Shown here: piece by piece, positions 8,419-16,447 of the stretch
Layout of the letters: each line of letters starts with the position of its first letter
How positions within the stretch are numbered: the stretch's first letter is position 1
Assembly (NCBI GenBank): GCA_035640355.1
Contig: DASQWI010000004.1
Span: forward strand, 62,001-126,000
Reading direction: 5' to 3'
DNA: 64,000 nucleotides
From: Actinomycetota bacterium
Lineage (GTDB): Bacteria > Actinomycetota > UBA4738 > HRBIN12
The notes under the pieces: model-generated
The model's database searches: none
What the model saw: only the letters and a program-made list of their open reading frames with translations
What the model was told of the DNA's origin: nothing
Program-made: the position numbers and the translations under genes

Positions 8419-8759
8419 ACGTCGATCGCCACAGGTTCGAGGAGCTCGTCGCGGAGGCGGTCGACTCGATGCCACCGTGGGTGCTCGAGCGTCTCGAGAA
8501 CGTCGAGATCATGGTCGAGGAACGACCTCCGCCGGGTGAGCCGGGCCTGCTCGGCCGATACCACGGGATCCCCCTCACCGAACGGCAGTACTACGCCGGC
8601 GTTCTCCCCGACACGATCACGCTGTATAGGCGGACGATCTCGGGCATCGCACGTGACGAGGACGAGCTCCGCCGCGCGATCGTCCACACGGTCGAGCACG
8701 AGATCGCGCACTTCTTCGGTATCTCGGACGAGCGACTGCGCGATCTCGACGCCTACTGA
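8415..8759 (+). CDS. Small metallopeptidase family protein (zincin-like, DUF1025)
   Basis: 114-residue protein with HEIAHFFG near the C-terminus (HExxH about residues 95-99) and the conserved N-terminal phrase RFEELVAEAVDSMP plus LGRYHGIPLTER. This is the small actinobacterial/proteobacterial zincin family; no secretion signal, so a cytosolic protein. Family activity has not been clearly established. It is coupled to the upstream ureohydrolase (GTGA) and to tadA downstream (TGATG). Confidence 0.85.
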   Translation: MNVDRHRFEELVAEAVDSMPPWVLERLENVEIMVEERPPPGEPGLLGRYHGIPLTERQYYAGVLPDTITLYRRTISGIARDEDELRRAIVHTVEHEIAHFFGISDERLRDLDAY

Positions 8760-9229
8760 TGGGCCTCGAGCTCGCCTCAGAGCGACGCGACCGAGCGATG
8801 ATGGACCTCGCGCTCGAGGACGCGAGACTCGCGCTGGAGTGGGGCGACGTGCCGATCGGCGCGGTCGTCGCGCGCGGCGGCGACGTCCTCGGCCGCGCGG
8901 GGAACGCTCGAGAACGGGACAACGATCCGACGGCGCACGCCGAGATCTTGGCCATTCGAGCGGCGGCCGCATCGTTGCGGTCGTGGCGACTCACGGGTTG
9001 CACGATCTATGTGACGCTCGAGCCGTGCGCGATGTGCGCCGGCGCGCTCGTGCTGGCGAGGCTCGACAGGCTCGTGTTCGGCGCGATCGACCCGAAGGCG
9101 GGCTTCGCCGGATCGCTCGGCGATCTCACACGCGATCCACGACTGAACCATCGGCTCGAGGTGGAATCGGGTGTGTTGGAGTCTGACGCTGCCAGGCTCC
9201 TCAGGCAGTTCTTTGAGGCGAGGCGCTAG
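8759..9229 (+). CDS. tadA: tRNA adenosine(34) deaminase
   Basis: 156-residue zinc deaminase that makes inosine at the wobble position of tRNA-Arg(ACG). Catalytic HAE (residues 60-62) and PCxxC (PCAMC, 89-93) are present, with the TadA-type GAIDPKAGFAGS loop. The ATG overlaps the upstream stop (TGATG). A second ATG pair at residues 14-15 is possible but begins inside the first helix. The 3' end overlaps the convergent DUF429 gene by 29 bp. Confidence 0.92.
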   Translation: MGLELASERRDRAMMDLALEDARLALEWGDVPIGAVVARGGDVLGRAGNARERDNDPTAHAEILAIRAAAASLRSWRLTGCTIYVTLEPCAMCAGALVLARLDRLVFGAIDPKAGFAGSLGDLTRDPRLNHRLEVESGVLESDAARLLRQFFEARR

Positions 9230-10013
9230 TTAGCACAACCCCCACGGGCCCGCGCAACATTGACAGTGATCCCGATTTCGGGATGTGGATCCATCCCTCG
9301 CGTGAAGCTGCTTCGCGCTCCGCGTCGGGAATGGCGATGACTTCCTTCAATGCGGCCGCACGAGCCACGAGCGCAGCGATCAGTGCATCGAACGCGTCGT
9401 CGGAGTGCTCGCACAGAGCCTGAAACCGTGTCGGGATCGACAGCCAGTCGCGCGTCGCGGCGACGACCTGGGCGAGCAGCGCCGCGCGTTCGGCTCGATG
9501 GTTCTCACCCTTGTACCGCTTGAACGGAAGATCCCACTGGCGCAGCGCGACGGCCGGATACACCTCGACGATACGGCCCGACCCGTCGAGCGGAACGCGC
9601 CCTGCTGATAAGAACGCTGCGGCGCGCATGGTCGGTATGCCGATCCGATCGGTCGAGACGGACAGCGGCCACAGGCCGGTTTGCTGCCAGACGTGGATGT
9701 CCGTTCGACGGAACCGGAACGCGCGGATATCGGCGTGGCTGTAGCTGCTGGGCCAGTCGCCATTCTTCGAGTGATGGAACACTGCGTCGGCGAATGCCGT
9801 TGGCCAGCCGAACGGAACGTCCAGACCCGTCTTCGCGATGTCGTCGTCAGTGAGAAGCCGATTGATCGCCTCGTCAGTGATGCCGACTTCCAGCGAGGAA
9901 ACCCATCCGCGCCCGCTGCTCCACCCGATAACGCACGAAGCCGTCTTCCGGTCTTGAGAGGAGAGATCGACTCCGGCGGTCGACGAGGTTGTCATGTCGA
10001 GCGACCGATGCAC
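9201..10013 (-). CDS. DUF429 domain-containing protein
   Basis: 270-residue (or 264 from the ATG at 9995) cytosolic protein of the DUF429 family, a predicted RNase H-like fold nuclease whose function is unknown. Visible: the first strand with acidic residue AGVDLSSQ, the IAKTGLDVPFGWP segment and DDAFDALIAALVARA near the C-terminus, all family hallmarks. GTG 10013 gives the longest form; ATG 9995 starts right at the conserved domain and may be the true start. It converges on tadA with a 29-bp overlap. Confidence 0.75.
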   Translation of the reverse strand: MHRSLDMTTSSTAGVDLSSQDRKTASCVIGWSSGRGWVSSLEVGITDEAINRLLTDDDIAKTGLDVPFGWPTAFADAVFHHSKNGDWPSSYSHADIRAFRFRRTDIHVWQQTGLWPLSVSTDRIGIPTMRAAAFLSAGRVPLDGSGRIVEVYPAVALRQWDLPFKRYKGENHRAERAALLAQVVAATRDWLSIPTRFQALCEHSDDAFDALIAALVARAAALKEVIAIPDAEREAASREGWIHIPKSGSLSMLRGPVGVVLTSASPQRTA

Positions 10014-10034
10014 GAGGTGACTTCGAGGGAGCGG

Positions 10035-10448
10035 TCAGCTCTCTCGGGCGCGCGTGGCGTCGCTCTTCCGGCGCTCGTCCATGACGCCCTTGATCCGAGC
10101 GGCCACCCCTGGCATCTCGTCCTCCATCGCTCGGAAGTCGCGCTCGTGCATCACAATCACGCGGAGATCGGACGTCGCGGTCACCGTCGCCGTCCTGCGC
10201 TGCTCGACGAGGAGCGCCATCTCGCCGAAGAACTCGCCCTCCCCGAGGTCGGCGACGTGCTCGCCATCGACGAGGACCTCGGCGGTGCCGGATTCGATGA
10301 CCATGAACTCGTGGGGGAACGACCCCTGATCGATGAGATCGCGTCCTTCCTTGACGTCGACCTCGTCTGCCCACCGGGCGAGGCGCTCGAGGTCGCGGCG
10401 CGAGAGGTCTCTGAACAGCGGGATGCGCTTCAGCCGCTCGGCGTTCAT
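10035..10448 (-). CDS. Stand-alone cyclic nucleotide-binding domain protein
   Basis: 137-residue protein that is little more than one CRP-type cNMP-binding domain. N-terminal LKRIPLFRDLSRRDLERLA leads into the beta-roll, and the phosphate-binding cassette GEFFGEMALL followed by RRTATV is intact, so cAMP or cGMP binding is plausible. There is no helix-turn-helix, kinase or channel part. The C-terminal helix ends in MEDEMPGVAARIKGVMDERR. A paralog lies at 12101-12517; the two flank the tRNA-Ser and the low-GC orphan gene. Confidence 0.85.
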   Translation of the reverse strand: MNAERLKRIPLFRDLSRRDLERLARWADEVDVKEGRDLIDQGSFPHEFMVIESGTAEVLVDGEHVADLGEGEFFGEMALLVEQRRTATVTATSDLRVIVMHERDFRAMEDEMPGVAARIKGVMDERRKSDATRARES

Positions 10449-10499
10449 CGGCGGAATCCTGCCACAGGAGCCCGGGGGGCTGCTTGCTAGACTCGCCCC

Positions 10500-10589
10500 G
10501 GAGGCGTGCCGGAGTGGACGAACGGGACCGCCTCGAAAGCGGTTAGGGGCCTAAACCGCCCCTCGCGTGTTCGAATCACGCCGCCTCCG
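10500..10589 (+). tRNA. tRNA-Ser (anticodon CGA)
   Basis: Acceptor stem GGAGGCG (10500-10506) pairs with CGCCTCC (10582-10588). The anticodon loop CTCGAAA sits on a five-pair stem and gives CGA, reading UCG. A long variable arm (GGGGCC to CCGCCCC region) is typical of serine. T-loop TTCGAAT is present; CCA is not encoded. Confidence 0.93.
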
Positions 10590-10611
10590 CTTGATACGCC
10601 TTCTATCGGCG

Positions 10612-10634
10612 GTGGTAACCATCGGGGTTACCAC
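10612..10634. repeat. Perfect inverted repeat downstream of tRNA-Ser
   Basis: GTGGTAACC and GGTTACCAC form a 9-bp perfect palindrome around a 5-base loop, 23 bp after the tRNA. There is no T-run, so it is either a processing/termination hairpin of the tRNA or a protein-binding site near the start of the foreign-looking segment. Confidence 0.5.
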
Positions 10635-10711
10635 TCGGGAGAGGCCGTCATGCGCGTCTGCGATTCGCGAACTTCTCGGCGTCCCCCGCGAGGTTGCCCA
10701 CTCGACGCCTA

Positions 10712-11806
10712 TCAAGCCTCAGCAGGCGCGCCGTTGTCTTCGTCTGGGCGCTCATGGAGTTCGGTCAGCATCTCGGGTGGTGTGCGCCAGGGGAAAGTGG
10801 CGTCTCTGGCTGCCCCTAGCTGAGCTCGCGTTTTTTCCGCCCAATCAAGTCCCGAGCTTAGGGTTTCACCGAGCTCGTCTTCTGAATACTCCATTTCGCG
10901 GATTGCGGTCGACGTAGCGGAAGCGCCGCGGGTCATGAACGAACTCGTCGAACCGCTCATTCGCAACACGAGGGTTACCCATCGCCCTCTTTCTGCGAGC
11001 ACCACCTCCGCGATTTGGCCTGCAGGTGACGAGTCGTCAATCACGATGAACCGCATGAGCGGAGCGACCGCCTCAAATTTCTGACGGAGATCGTACTCGG
11101 GGAACTCGTTGACCTCGTCGAGCCGGATCGGTTCGTATCCCGCCTCCGCAACGAGGTGCGTGATTTCATCGAGCCTCTCGGCACCCGCGTTGTAGTCGCC
11201 ACAGACGAGAACCTGGCTCTCCTTCTTCCGCCGCAAGTACTCGTTCAGCGATATCGGTTGCGACTCCTCAATCCGCATTCTGTCTACCACTGCAATGAGC
11301 AGCTCGTCCTTCGCGCGGGAGACCGCGTTGAGTTCCGACCAAAACTCTTGCGTTCGGTCTGTTGAAATCTCCGCATATCTGACGGCCCGCTCCCACCTCC
11401 CGGTCTGGAGAATCAGGTCGTGAAACTTCACGAATGCTCCGGGTTGGAGCTCGAACAACCGCCCGTTCCGCCAGACGCCTCCGCCCAGCGTGAGCGGCCC
11501 AGCAGCCCTGAAGAAGGTGAAGGGGTGGCGCGCAAGCGCTGGTGGGTAGCCGAAGAACAGGTTCTCGATTGGTGCACTTCCGTGGGTAACGGATACCTCT
11601 CCACCGGGCTCAGCCGTGTACTCCCATCCGACTCCACCTCGAGCGTGAGTCGAGATACAAGCTCGGATCGCTGCGGACTCGTAGAGCGTCGACCGCAGGA
11701 GTTCGTCACTCAGGTCCTTTGGGAGGACGTCGCTCGCCGTCTCGAAGTACGTGTCGTGGAAGACGCGAAGGTATCGCTCGAGGTCTGAGTCGCGGATGTG
11801 TGCCAT
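10712..11806 (-). CDS. Orphan protein with TIR/deoxyribosyltransferase-like core (putative)
   Basis: 364-residue protein not recognised as a named family. Residues 1-190 form a mostly helical region with an amphipathic opening and no known motif. Around 200-300 there is a Rossmann-like unit: SQVLVCGDYNAG, then a helix, GYEPIRLDEV, DLRQKFEAVAPL, the strand FIVIDDSS and SPAGQIAEVVLAE, then VTLVLR. The order strand-helix-strand with a Glu after GQIA resembles TIR-like and nucleoside 2-deoxyribosyltransferase folds; this is inference from the pattern, not an established match. No signal peptide or membrane segment. Base composition is visibly lower in GC than all neighbours, and the gene sits beside a tRNA, both signs of acquisition. 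Confidence 0.6.
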   Translation of the reverse strand: MAHIRDSDLERYLRVFHDTYFETASDVLPKDLSDELLRSTLYESAAIRACISTHARGGVGWEYTAEPGGEVSVTHGSAPIENLFFGYPPALARHPFTFFRAAGPLTLGGGVWRNGRLFELQPGAFVKFHDLILQTGRWERAVRYAEISTDRTQEFWSELNAVSRAKDELLIAVVDRMRIEESQPISLNEYLRRKKESQVLVCGDYNAGAERLDEITHLVAEAGYEPIRLDEVNEFPEYDLRQKFEAVAPLMRFIVIDDSSPAGQIAEVVLAERGRWVTLVLRMSGSTSSFMTRGASATSTAIREMEYSEDELGETLSSGLDWAEKTRAQLGAARDATFPWRTPPEMLTELHERPDEDNGAPAEA

Positions 11807-12100
11807 CTCGCCTCGGCATGCTATGGCGGGAGGGCGACACAGCTAGGCGAGCTCGCGGCCCCAGTTCTAGACCATTCGCTCGCGACGCCGTCACCGGGTA
11901 ACCGCGGCAACCGGCGCTCTAGCACGAAATGCCTGGTCAACGGTATAGACGAGTCACGCGCCTCCCAATCCGGCATGTGTCCCGAACGACGGGACGGCCG
12001 CCGCAGTTGAACGCTGCGCGGCCGGACCGTGAACGAAGAGGTAGGACCCGTGGACGAACGGCTCGCCGGCCGCTAGCGTGCGGCGATCGCGACGGAAAGG
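11807..12100. other. Intergenic segment without recognised gene
   Basis: Roughly 300 bp between the divergent orphan gene and the second cNMP-binding protein. Only short reading frames lacking convincing starts are present, and no repeat of the tRNA-Ser 3' end (attachment-site duplicate) was found. Confidence 0.6.
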
Positions 12101-12517
12101 GTGACGGATCCTCTTATGCACCCAGATCCTGCGGACGTTCGCGCCCACGACCTGTTCGCCTCGCTTGATGGCAGGGAGATCGAGAGACTGACCGGCTGGC
12201 TCGAGATCCGGACGGCCCAGCCCGGAGAACGACTCGTCCCGGAGGGCGCGTCGGGCTACACATTCTTCGTGATCGATCGGGGCACCGCACGCGTCGAGCA
12301 CAACGGCAAATCGCTCCGCGACCTCGTTCGCGGCGACTTCTTCGGTGAGATGGCCTTGCTGGGCGAGGGGAGACGAACCGCGGACGTCATCGCCACCTCA
12401 CCCGTGACGCTGTTCGTGCTCTTCGGGACAGAGTTCCGAGAGATGGAGGCGGCCATGCCCGCCGTCGCAAAGCGGATCCACGATGCAATGGCGAGCCGCC
12501 TCGAACACGAGACCTAG
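12101..12517 (+). CDS. Stand-alone cyclic nucleotide-binding domain protein (paralog)
   Basis: 138 residues from GTG 12101 (133 from ATG 12116). Same design as the protein at 10035-10448: helix HDLFASLDGREIERLTG, beta-roll, cassette GDFFGEMALLGEGRRTADV, and a matching C-terminal EMEAAMPAVAKRIHDAM. The cassette Glu and Arg expected to hold the cyclic phosphate and ribose are present. No effector domain is attached, so it presumably acts through a partner. The start is uncertain: GGAAAGG is too close to the GTG and too far from the ATG. Confidence 0.82.
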   Translation: MTDPLMHPDPADVRAHDLFASLDGREIERLTGWLEIRTAQPGERLVPEGASGYTFFVIDRGTARVEHNGKSLRDLVRGDFFGEMALLGEGRRTADVIATSPVTLFVLFGTEFREMEAAMPAVAKRIHDAMASRLEHET

Positions 12518-12647
12518 TCCCACAGCCATTTCCTCGACCGGCCCCGCGGATCTTGCGTCACCGGCCTCGATGGCCGTGGCGATGCGTCTTGACGAATCGG
12601 CGTATAACGGTCTCGTGCTCGCTGGGCAACCAGGGGAGGGGGGAGCC

Positions 12648-13127
12648 ATGCAGTCCCGAACGACGGACCGTGAGGTGATCGCGTCCTTCGACCGCTACGA
12701 AGACGCTCAGCGAGCAGTGGACGCGCTCGCCGACCGTGATTTCGACGTGGCAGGGCTCGCGATCGAAGGCAGGGGTCTGCGCGTCATCGAGCGCGTGACG
12801 GGACCGATGAACTACGGTCGCGCCGCCCTGCAAGGCGCCGCTTCGGGCGCGATGATCGGGCTCGTCTTCGGGTTGATCTTCTGGCTTCTCGACTGGTTCG
12901 CGCCCGCGGAGTCGGTGATCGTGCTCGGCCTGTACGGAATCCTCATCGGAGCGTTCTGGGGAACGATTCTCGGACTACTGGGTCAATGGATGACCCGAGG
13001 CGCTCGTGACTTCGACTCCGTGAGCGCGATGGCGGCCGACAGCTACGACGTGACCGCGCCCCCTGAGAGGGCGGCCGAGGCGCGTCGCGTGCTTTCCGAC
13101 CTCGGCTTGTCGGCGAGGACTTCCTAA
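12648..13127 (+). CDS. General stress protein 17M-like membrane protein
   Basis: 159 residues. The N-terminus EVIASFDRYEDAQRAVDALADRDFDV is the YflT/general-stress-17M fold, which is known from stress-induced proteins of unknown biochemical role. The middle has a glycine-rich hydrophobic block AALQGAASGAMIGLVFGLIF and a second segment VLGLYGILIGAFWGTILGLL, predicted to form a membrane hairpin. The C-terminus returns to a soluble DUF1269-like strand YDVTAPPERAAEARRVL. ATG 12648 is preceded by AGGGGAGGGGGG, a strong ribosome site, and is preferred over further-upstream starts. Confidence 0.8.
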   Translation: MQSRTTDREVIASFDRYEDAQRAVDALADRDFDVAGLAIEGRGLRVIERVTGPMNYGRAALQGAASGAMIGLVFGLIFWLLDWFAPAESVIVLGLYGILIGAFWGTILGLLGQWMTRGARDFDSVSAMAADSYDVTAPPERAAEARRVLSDLGLSARTS

Positions 13128-14686
13128 GCGCGCCGGACCCACAGCGTCGGCCGATCGCGTCCGTCCAGGACGAGCACGTAGCGCTCGGTGAACCAGCGTG
13201 CGGTGTCAGCGGTAAAGCGGACGTGGTCCTCCGGTCGCGCCGTCAACGCCACGTGTGAGCATTCCGCAAGCGCAGTGCGAAGGCGCTGCTGCGCCGGTTG
13301 GGCAAGGAGAGCCGCCGAGGTCGAAGGCCACGTCGAGCTGTGTTCGAGCGCGATCGCCAGCATCTCTCCGAATGGATCCACGAGCGGGCCACTCGTCGCG
13401 TCGGGCTGCGGCAGCCTGTCGGCGGCGATGACAAGGTAGGGAGCGTCGGACGAGACGCAGTCGCCCGGCCCCAGCTGAGCGCGGAAGAGCGCCCCAATGT
13501 CCGGCGCTCCGCTCCGAAGTGTGACTATCTGCGAACGGAGCACGACGGCGATCCCCGAGGCGAGCACGGCTACGAGCGCTACCGCGGCCGCGCGTGCGAT
13601 GACCACGCGGTAACGCCGCAGGTACTCGAGTGATGCGACGGCGCCAGCGGCGAAGACGATGGCGATCTGGGGTGCGACCGACGCCCCGTACTGATCGTAG
13701 TAATCGGGCGCGATCAAAACGGCAAGAGATGTCACGACGGTGACAGCCGCCCAGAAGCGTCCGTGCCGGCCCCCACGAACCCACGCCCAACCGATGGCGA
13801 CGACCACCGCCACGACGGCGACGAGTCGCACAACACCGGGGACGGAGGCGACGTTCAAGACGCCAAAGAGGGTCACATGGCGGAGCCGATCACGAAGACT
13901 CATCAGGCTTCCGCCGATTACGTCTCCGCCGGGTCTTTCCAGCTGTGTCTCGATGACGAGTCGCCAAACATCGCCGATCCCGGCAACGATGACGAACGGG
14001 ATCACGATCAGACCAACGACCGCGACGGCAGCGCCGACGGCGGCTGCCCGCTGTCGCCACCGAGACCGGATCCGATCGGCGAGGAGGATCCCCACGATCG
14101 CCAGTCCGCCGGTCAGCTTGATCGTGGCGGCCAGGCCGACGAGCGCACCTGCTTCGACGGCGCGTCGCGTGCTCACCCCATCGGATCGCGGTAACCACAG
14201 CAGCGCAGCGCACAGCATCGCCGCGGCGACGGCAGGTTCCAACAAGATGTGACGATCGATTCCGATAGCCGGACCGTTGGTCGCGTACAGCGTTCCAGCG
14301 ACGACGCCCGCGACCCACCCACGCCAACGCTCTGCAAGCAGCGCAATGAGGAGGATGTTCGCGGTTCCCAGCGCAACTCCCACCCAGCGCCCTACGACGA
14401 GGGCGTCGTCCCAGCCAAACGGGCCATGTGCAAGCGCCGTCAGTGGCTGAAGCAGCAACAGGATGCCCGGCGGGTGAAGGAACGCGAAGTCCCGGTAGGG
14501 CATCCATCCTTCCGAGAAGACGCCGGCCGACGCCAGATAGATGCCCTCGTCGAAGGTTGAGGTCGCTTGCGGTCCGTTCGCGACGAGAAGTGGAAGCGTT
14601 CGTGCGGCTGCGCCGCAAAGGAGGACGATCCCGAGGATGACCCGACGATGCCGCGTCGAGATGCTCGATCCAAGGCCCGCGGCCAC
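13124..14686 (-). CDS. GT39-like membrane glycosyltransferase (GT-C fold)
   Basis: About 520 residues, with roughly 10-12 hydrophobic segments, resembling ArnT/PMT-type polyprenyl-phosphate-sugar transferases. The first outer loop has the acidic GT-C signature FDEGIYLASAG and the conserved FLHPPG, expected to hold the catalytic carboxylate and metal. A cytoplasmic TRRAVEAG loop and C-terminal soluble domain follow. GTG 14686 is chosen because longer in-frame forms run across the tRNA-Ser on the other strand. The stop overlaps the convergent stress-protein gene by 4 bp. Donor and acceptor are unknown. Confidence 0.78.
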   Translation of the reverse strand: MAAGLGSSISTRHRRVILGIVLLCGAAARTLPLLVANGPQATSTFDEGIYLASAGVFSEGWMPYRDFAFLHPPGILLLLQPLTALAHGPFGWDDALVVGRWVGVALGTANILLIALLAERWRGWVAGVVAGTLYATNGPAIGIDRHILLEPAVAAAMLCAALLWLPRSDGVSTRRAVEAGALVGLAATIKLTGGLAIVGILLADRIRSRWRQRAAAVGAAVAVVGLIVIPFVIVAGIGDVWRLVIETQLERPGGDVIGGSLMSLRDRLRHVTLFGVLNVASVPGVVRLVAVVAVVVAIGWAWVRGGRHGRFWAAVTVVTSLAVLIAPDYYDQYGASVAPQIAIVFAAGAVASLEYLRRYRVVIARAAAVALVAVLASGIAVVLRSQIVTLRSGAPDIGALFRAQLGPGDCVSSDAPYLVIAADRLPQPDATSGPLVDPFGEMLAIALEHSSTWPSTSAALLAQPAQQRLRTALAECSHVALTARPEDHVRFTADTARWFTERYVLVLDGRDRPTLWVRRA

Positions 14687-14734
14687 CGCGATAACCCTAA
14701 GCGCCGGCGCGCCCAACGTCCGTACACTCTGCCC

Positions 14735-14824
14735 GGTGGCCTGCCCGAGCGGACGAAGGGGCACGCCTGGAGAGCGTGTAGGCGGGCAACCGCCTCGCGG
14801 GTTCGAATCCCGCGGCCACCGCCA
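14735..14824 (+). tRNA. tRNA-Ser (anticodon GGA)
   Basis: Acceptor stem GGTGGCC (14735-14741) pairs with GGCCACC (14814-14820); discriminator G and an encoded CCA follow (14821-14824). Anticodon loop CTGGAGA on a CACGC/GCGTG stem gives GGA, reading UCC/UCU. The long variable arm and GGTTCGAATCC T-arm confirm serine type. Confidence 0.95.
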
Positions 14825-14831
14825 AGTCGCG

Positions 14832-15746
14832 TCAGAGGTCCTTCGAGTACCTCTTGAACGAGCGCGTAACACTCATCCCGACGTGCTCGTACACGCCGCG
14901 AGCGCCGGTTCGAGACTCCGTCGACAAGCCGGCCGTCTTCAGCCCGCGACGGTGGAACTCGCGGAACGCCGCCTGCAGAAGGGCGCCTCCGAGTCCGCGA
15001 CCCCTGTGCGAACGCTTGACGGCCAGCTGCTGAACCCAACCCTCGTCGTCGTTAACGAGGCATAGCGCGACCCCGACCAGCTCACCGTCATCCTCGACGA
15101 GGAACGTCAATAAAGGGTCGAAGTCCTCACGACGCAGAAACGACGCCTCCCAGTCGTCGAACACGAACCCGGGATCCCGGTCCGGCCAGTCCGAGAATGC
15201 CGTATCGATCAGCTCGTACGTTGCACGGGCATCCCGCTCCTCGTCGAACGTTCGAAGCGTGATCCCGTCGGGGAGTCGTGGCTCCGCCGGCTCGGTCTCG
15301 AGGTCCGTCTGGAAGACCCACGTCTCCCACCGCACGCGGTAGCCGTTCGAAGAGAGAAGATTCGCCGCGAGCGCATTTGGGTCTGGAACCGTCTGTCCGA
15401 CCTTGTCGGACCCGAGCTCGCGCGCCCGCGACTCGGTCCATTCCAGAACCGCCGCGCCGATCCCTCGCCCATAGTGATCGGGATGAACGTGTACCCACGC
15501 ACGTCGGGAGAAGACCTCCGCATAGGCGACGATCCGACCCGCATCCGTCACAACCACGGCGTCGCTCGACAGGTCGAAGCTCGGCCTCTCCCAGTCACTC
15601 CGGACGTCCTCGGCCGTGACGTCGACGACACCTTGCATCGTCTCCTCGGAGGCCGCGATCACCGAAACGACGGCATCGAGATCGCCTCGAGTCGGCGAAC
15701 GCGACGCGAGGCCCTCCGGAAGCTCGAGCTTCACGCCGTTCGCCAT
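14832..15746 (-). CDS. GNAT N-acetyltransferase with two GNAT domains (MshD-like layout)
   Basis: 304 residues from ATG 15746 (307 from ATG 15755). Two acetyltransferase folds in tandem: the first has VHPDHYGRGIGAAVLEW (acetyl-CoA pyrophosphate loop), the second LAVKRSHRGRGLGGALLQ and a C-terminal YEHVGMSVTRSFKRYSKDL. Tandem GNATs of this size include mycothiol synthase, but many paralogs exist in actinobacteria and the identity is not secured. The start lies inside the 3' end of the upstream HAD gene (16-bp overlap), indicating one transcript. Confidence 0.85.
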   Translation of the reverse strand: MANGVKLELPEGLASRSPTRGDLDAVVSVIAASEETMQGVVDVTAEDVRSDWERPSFDLSSDAVVVTDAGRIVAYAEVFSRRAWVHVHPDHYGRGIGAAVLEWTESRARELGSDKVGQTVPDPNALAANLLSSNGYRVRWETWVFQTDLETEPAEPRLPDGITLRTFDEERDARATYELIDTAFSDWPDRDPGFVFDDWEASFLRREDFDPLLTFLVEDDGELVGVALCLVNDDEGWVQQLAVKRSHRGRGLGGALLQAAFREFHRRGLKTAGLSTESRTGARGVYEHVGMSVTRSFKRYSKDL

Positions 15747-16423
15747 CCAGGGCACGGCTGCGCGCCGATCGCGCCGGGGATCTCCTCGAGGCGCTCGAGC
15801 TGGTACCGCACGTCATCGAACGTTCGCCACTCTAGGAACGGGACGCCGTCTGCCCGCGCGATGTCGACCAGGGCGTCCTTCGCGAACACGACGTCCGAAT
15901 AGATCGCGCCGAACCGATCCGAACCGCCCTCGCCGACGTACACGACCGGCCCCAGTGCCCGCGCGTTGAGCACCGCCGTCATCTTGCAGGTTCCACATCC
16001 GATGCACTCGGGGTGACCGTTCTCGAAATGGACGCGCTGCCCACCTTCGGACCAGGAGTTCGTGATGACCGTGAGATGCCCGAGCGCGGAGGCCCGAAGC
16101 AACGGCTCGATGTAGAAGCCGAACCCGTCGGAGGCGATCGAGACCGGTACACCGACGGTCTCCAGCCACCTGACGAACGGAGCGAACGTCGGATCGAGGG
16201 GGCAATGGCGAAGCGCGAACGCGAGCAGCTCCGACGTCGGTCGTGTGAGCATCGCGGCCTGCGCCAGAATGACCTGGTGCGACCCGATCTCGCCGCGCTC
16301 CCACCGTTCGTCCCACTCGATCCAAGAGGAGTCGTCGGCGAACTCGATGAGCAGATGCTCGGCGACGTCGTGCAGGCATGCGGTGCCGTCGAAGTCGACG
16401 AGGACCGAACCGATCGGAAGCAT
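15731..16423 (-). CDS. HAD-IB phosphatase, MtnX-like
   Basis: 230-residue haloacid-dehalogenase phosphatase. Motif I VDFDGTACLHDV has both aspartates, motif II is SIASDG, and motif IV is VGEGGSDRFGAIYSD; the insert PECIGCGTCKMTAVL carries cysteines and the motif III lysine, as in MtnX (hydroxy-methylthio-pentenyl phosphate phosphatase) relatives. No other methionine-salvage genes are nearby, so the substrate remains open. TAGTCT lies six bases upstream of the ATG (leaderless type). Confidence 0.85.
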   Translation of the reverse strand: MLPIGSVLVDFDGTACLHDVAEHLLIEFADDSSWIEWDERWERGEIGSHQVILAQAAMLTRPTSELLAFALRHCPLDPTFAPFVRWLETVGVPVSIASDGFGFYIEPLLRASALGHLTVITNSWSEGGQRVHFENGHPECIGCGTCKMTAVLNARALGPVVYVGEGGSDRFGAIYSDVVFAKDALVDIARADGVPFLEWRTFDDVRYQLERLEEIPGAIGAQPCPGWRTA

Positions 16424-16447
16424 GGCCGAAGACTAAGCGCCTGACGG

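Noticed and set aside
10590..12100. Integrated element with att repeats at tRNA-Ser
   Set aside because: No duplicate of the tRNA 3' end and no integrase found, so an integrative element is not supported even though the gene looks foreign.
14687..14872. N-terminal extension of the GT39-like protein
   Set aside because: It would be translated across the opposite-strand tRNA-Ser and is basic and non-conserved.
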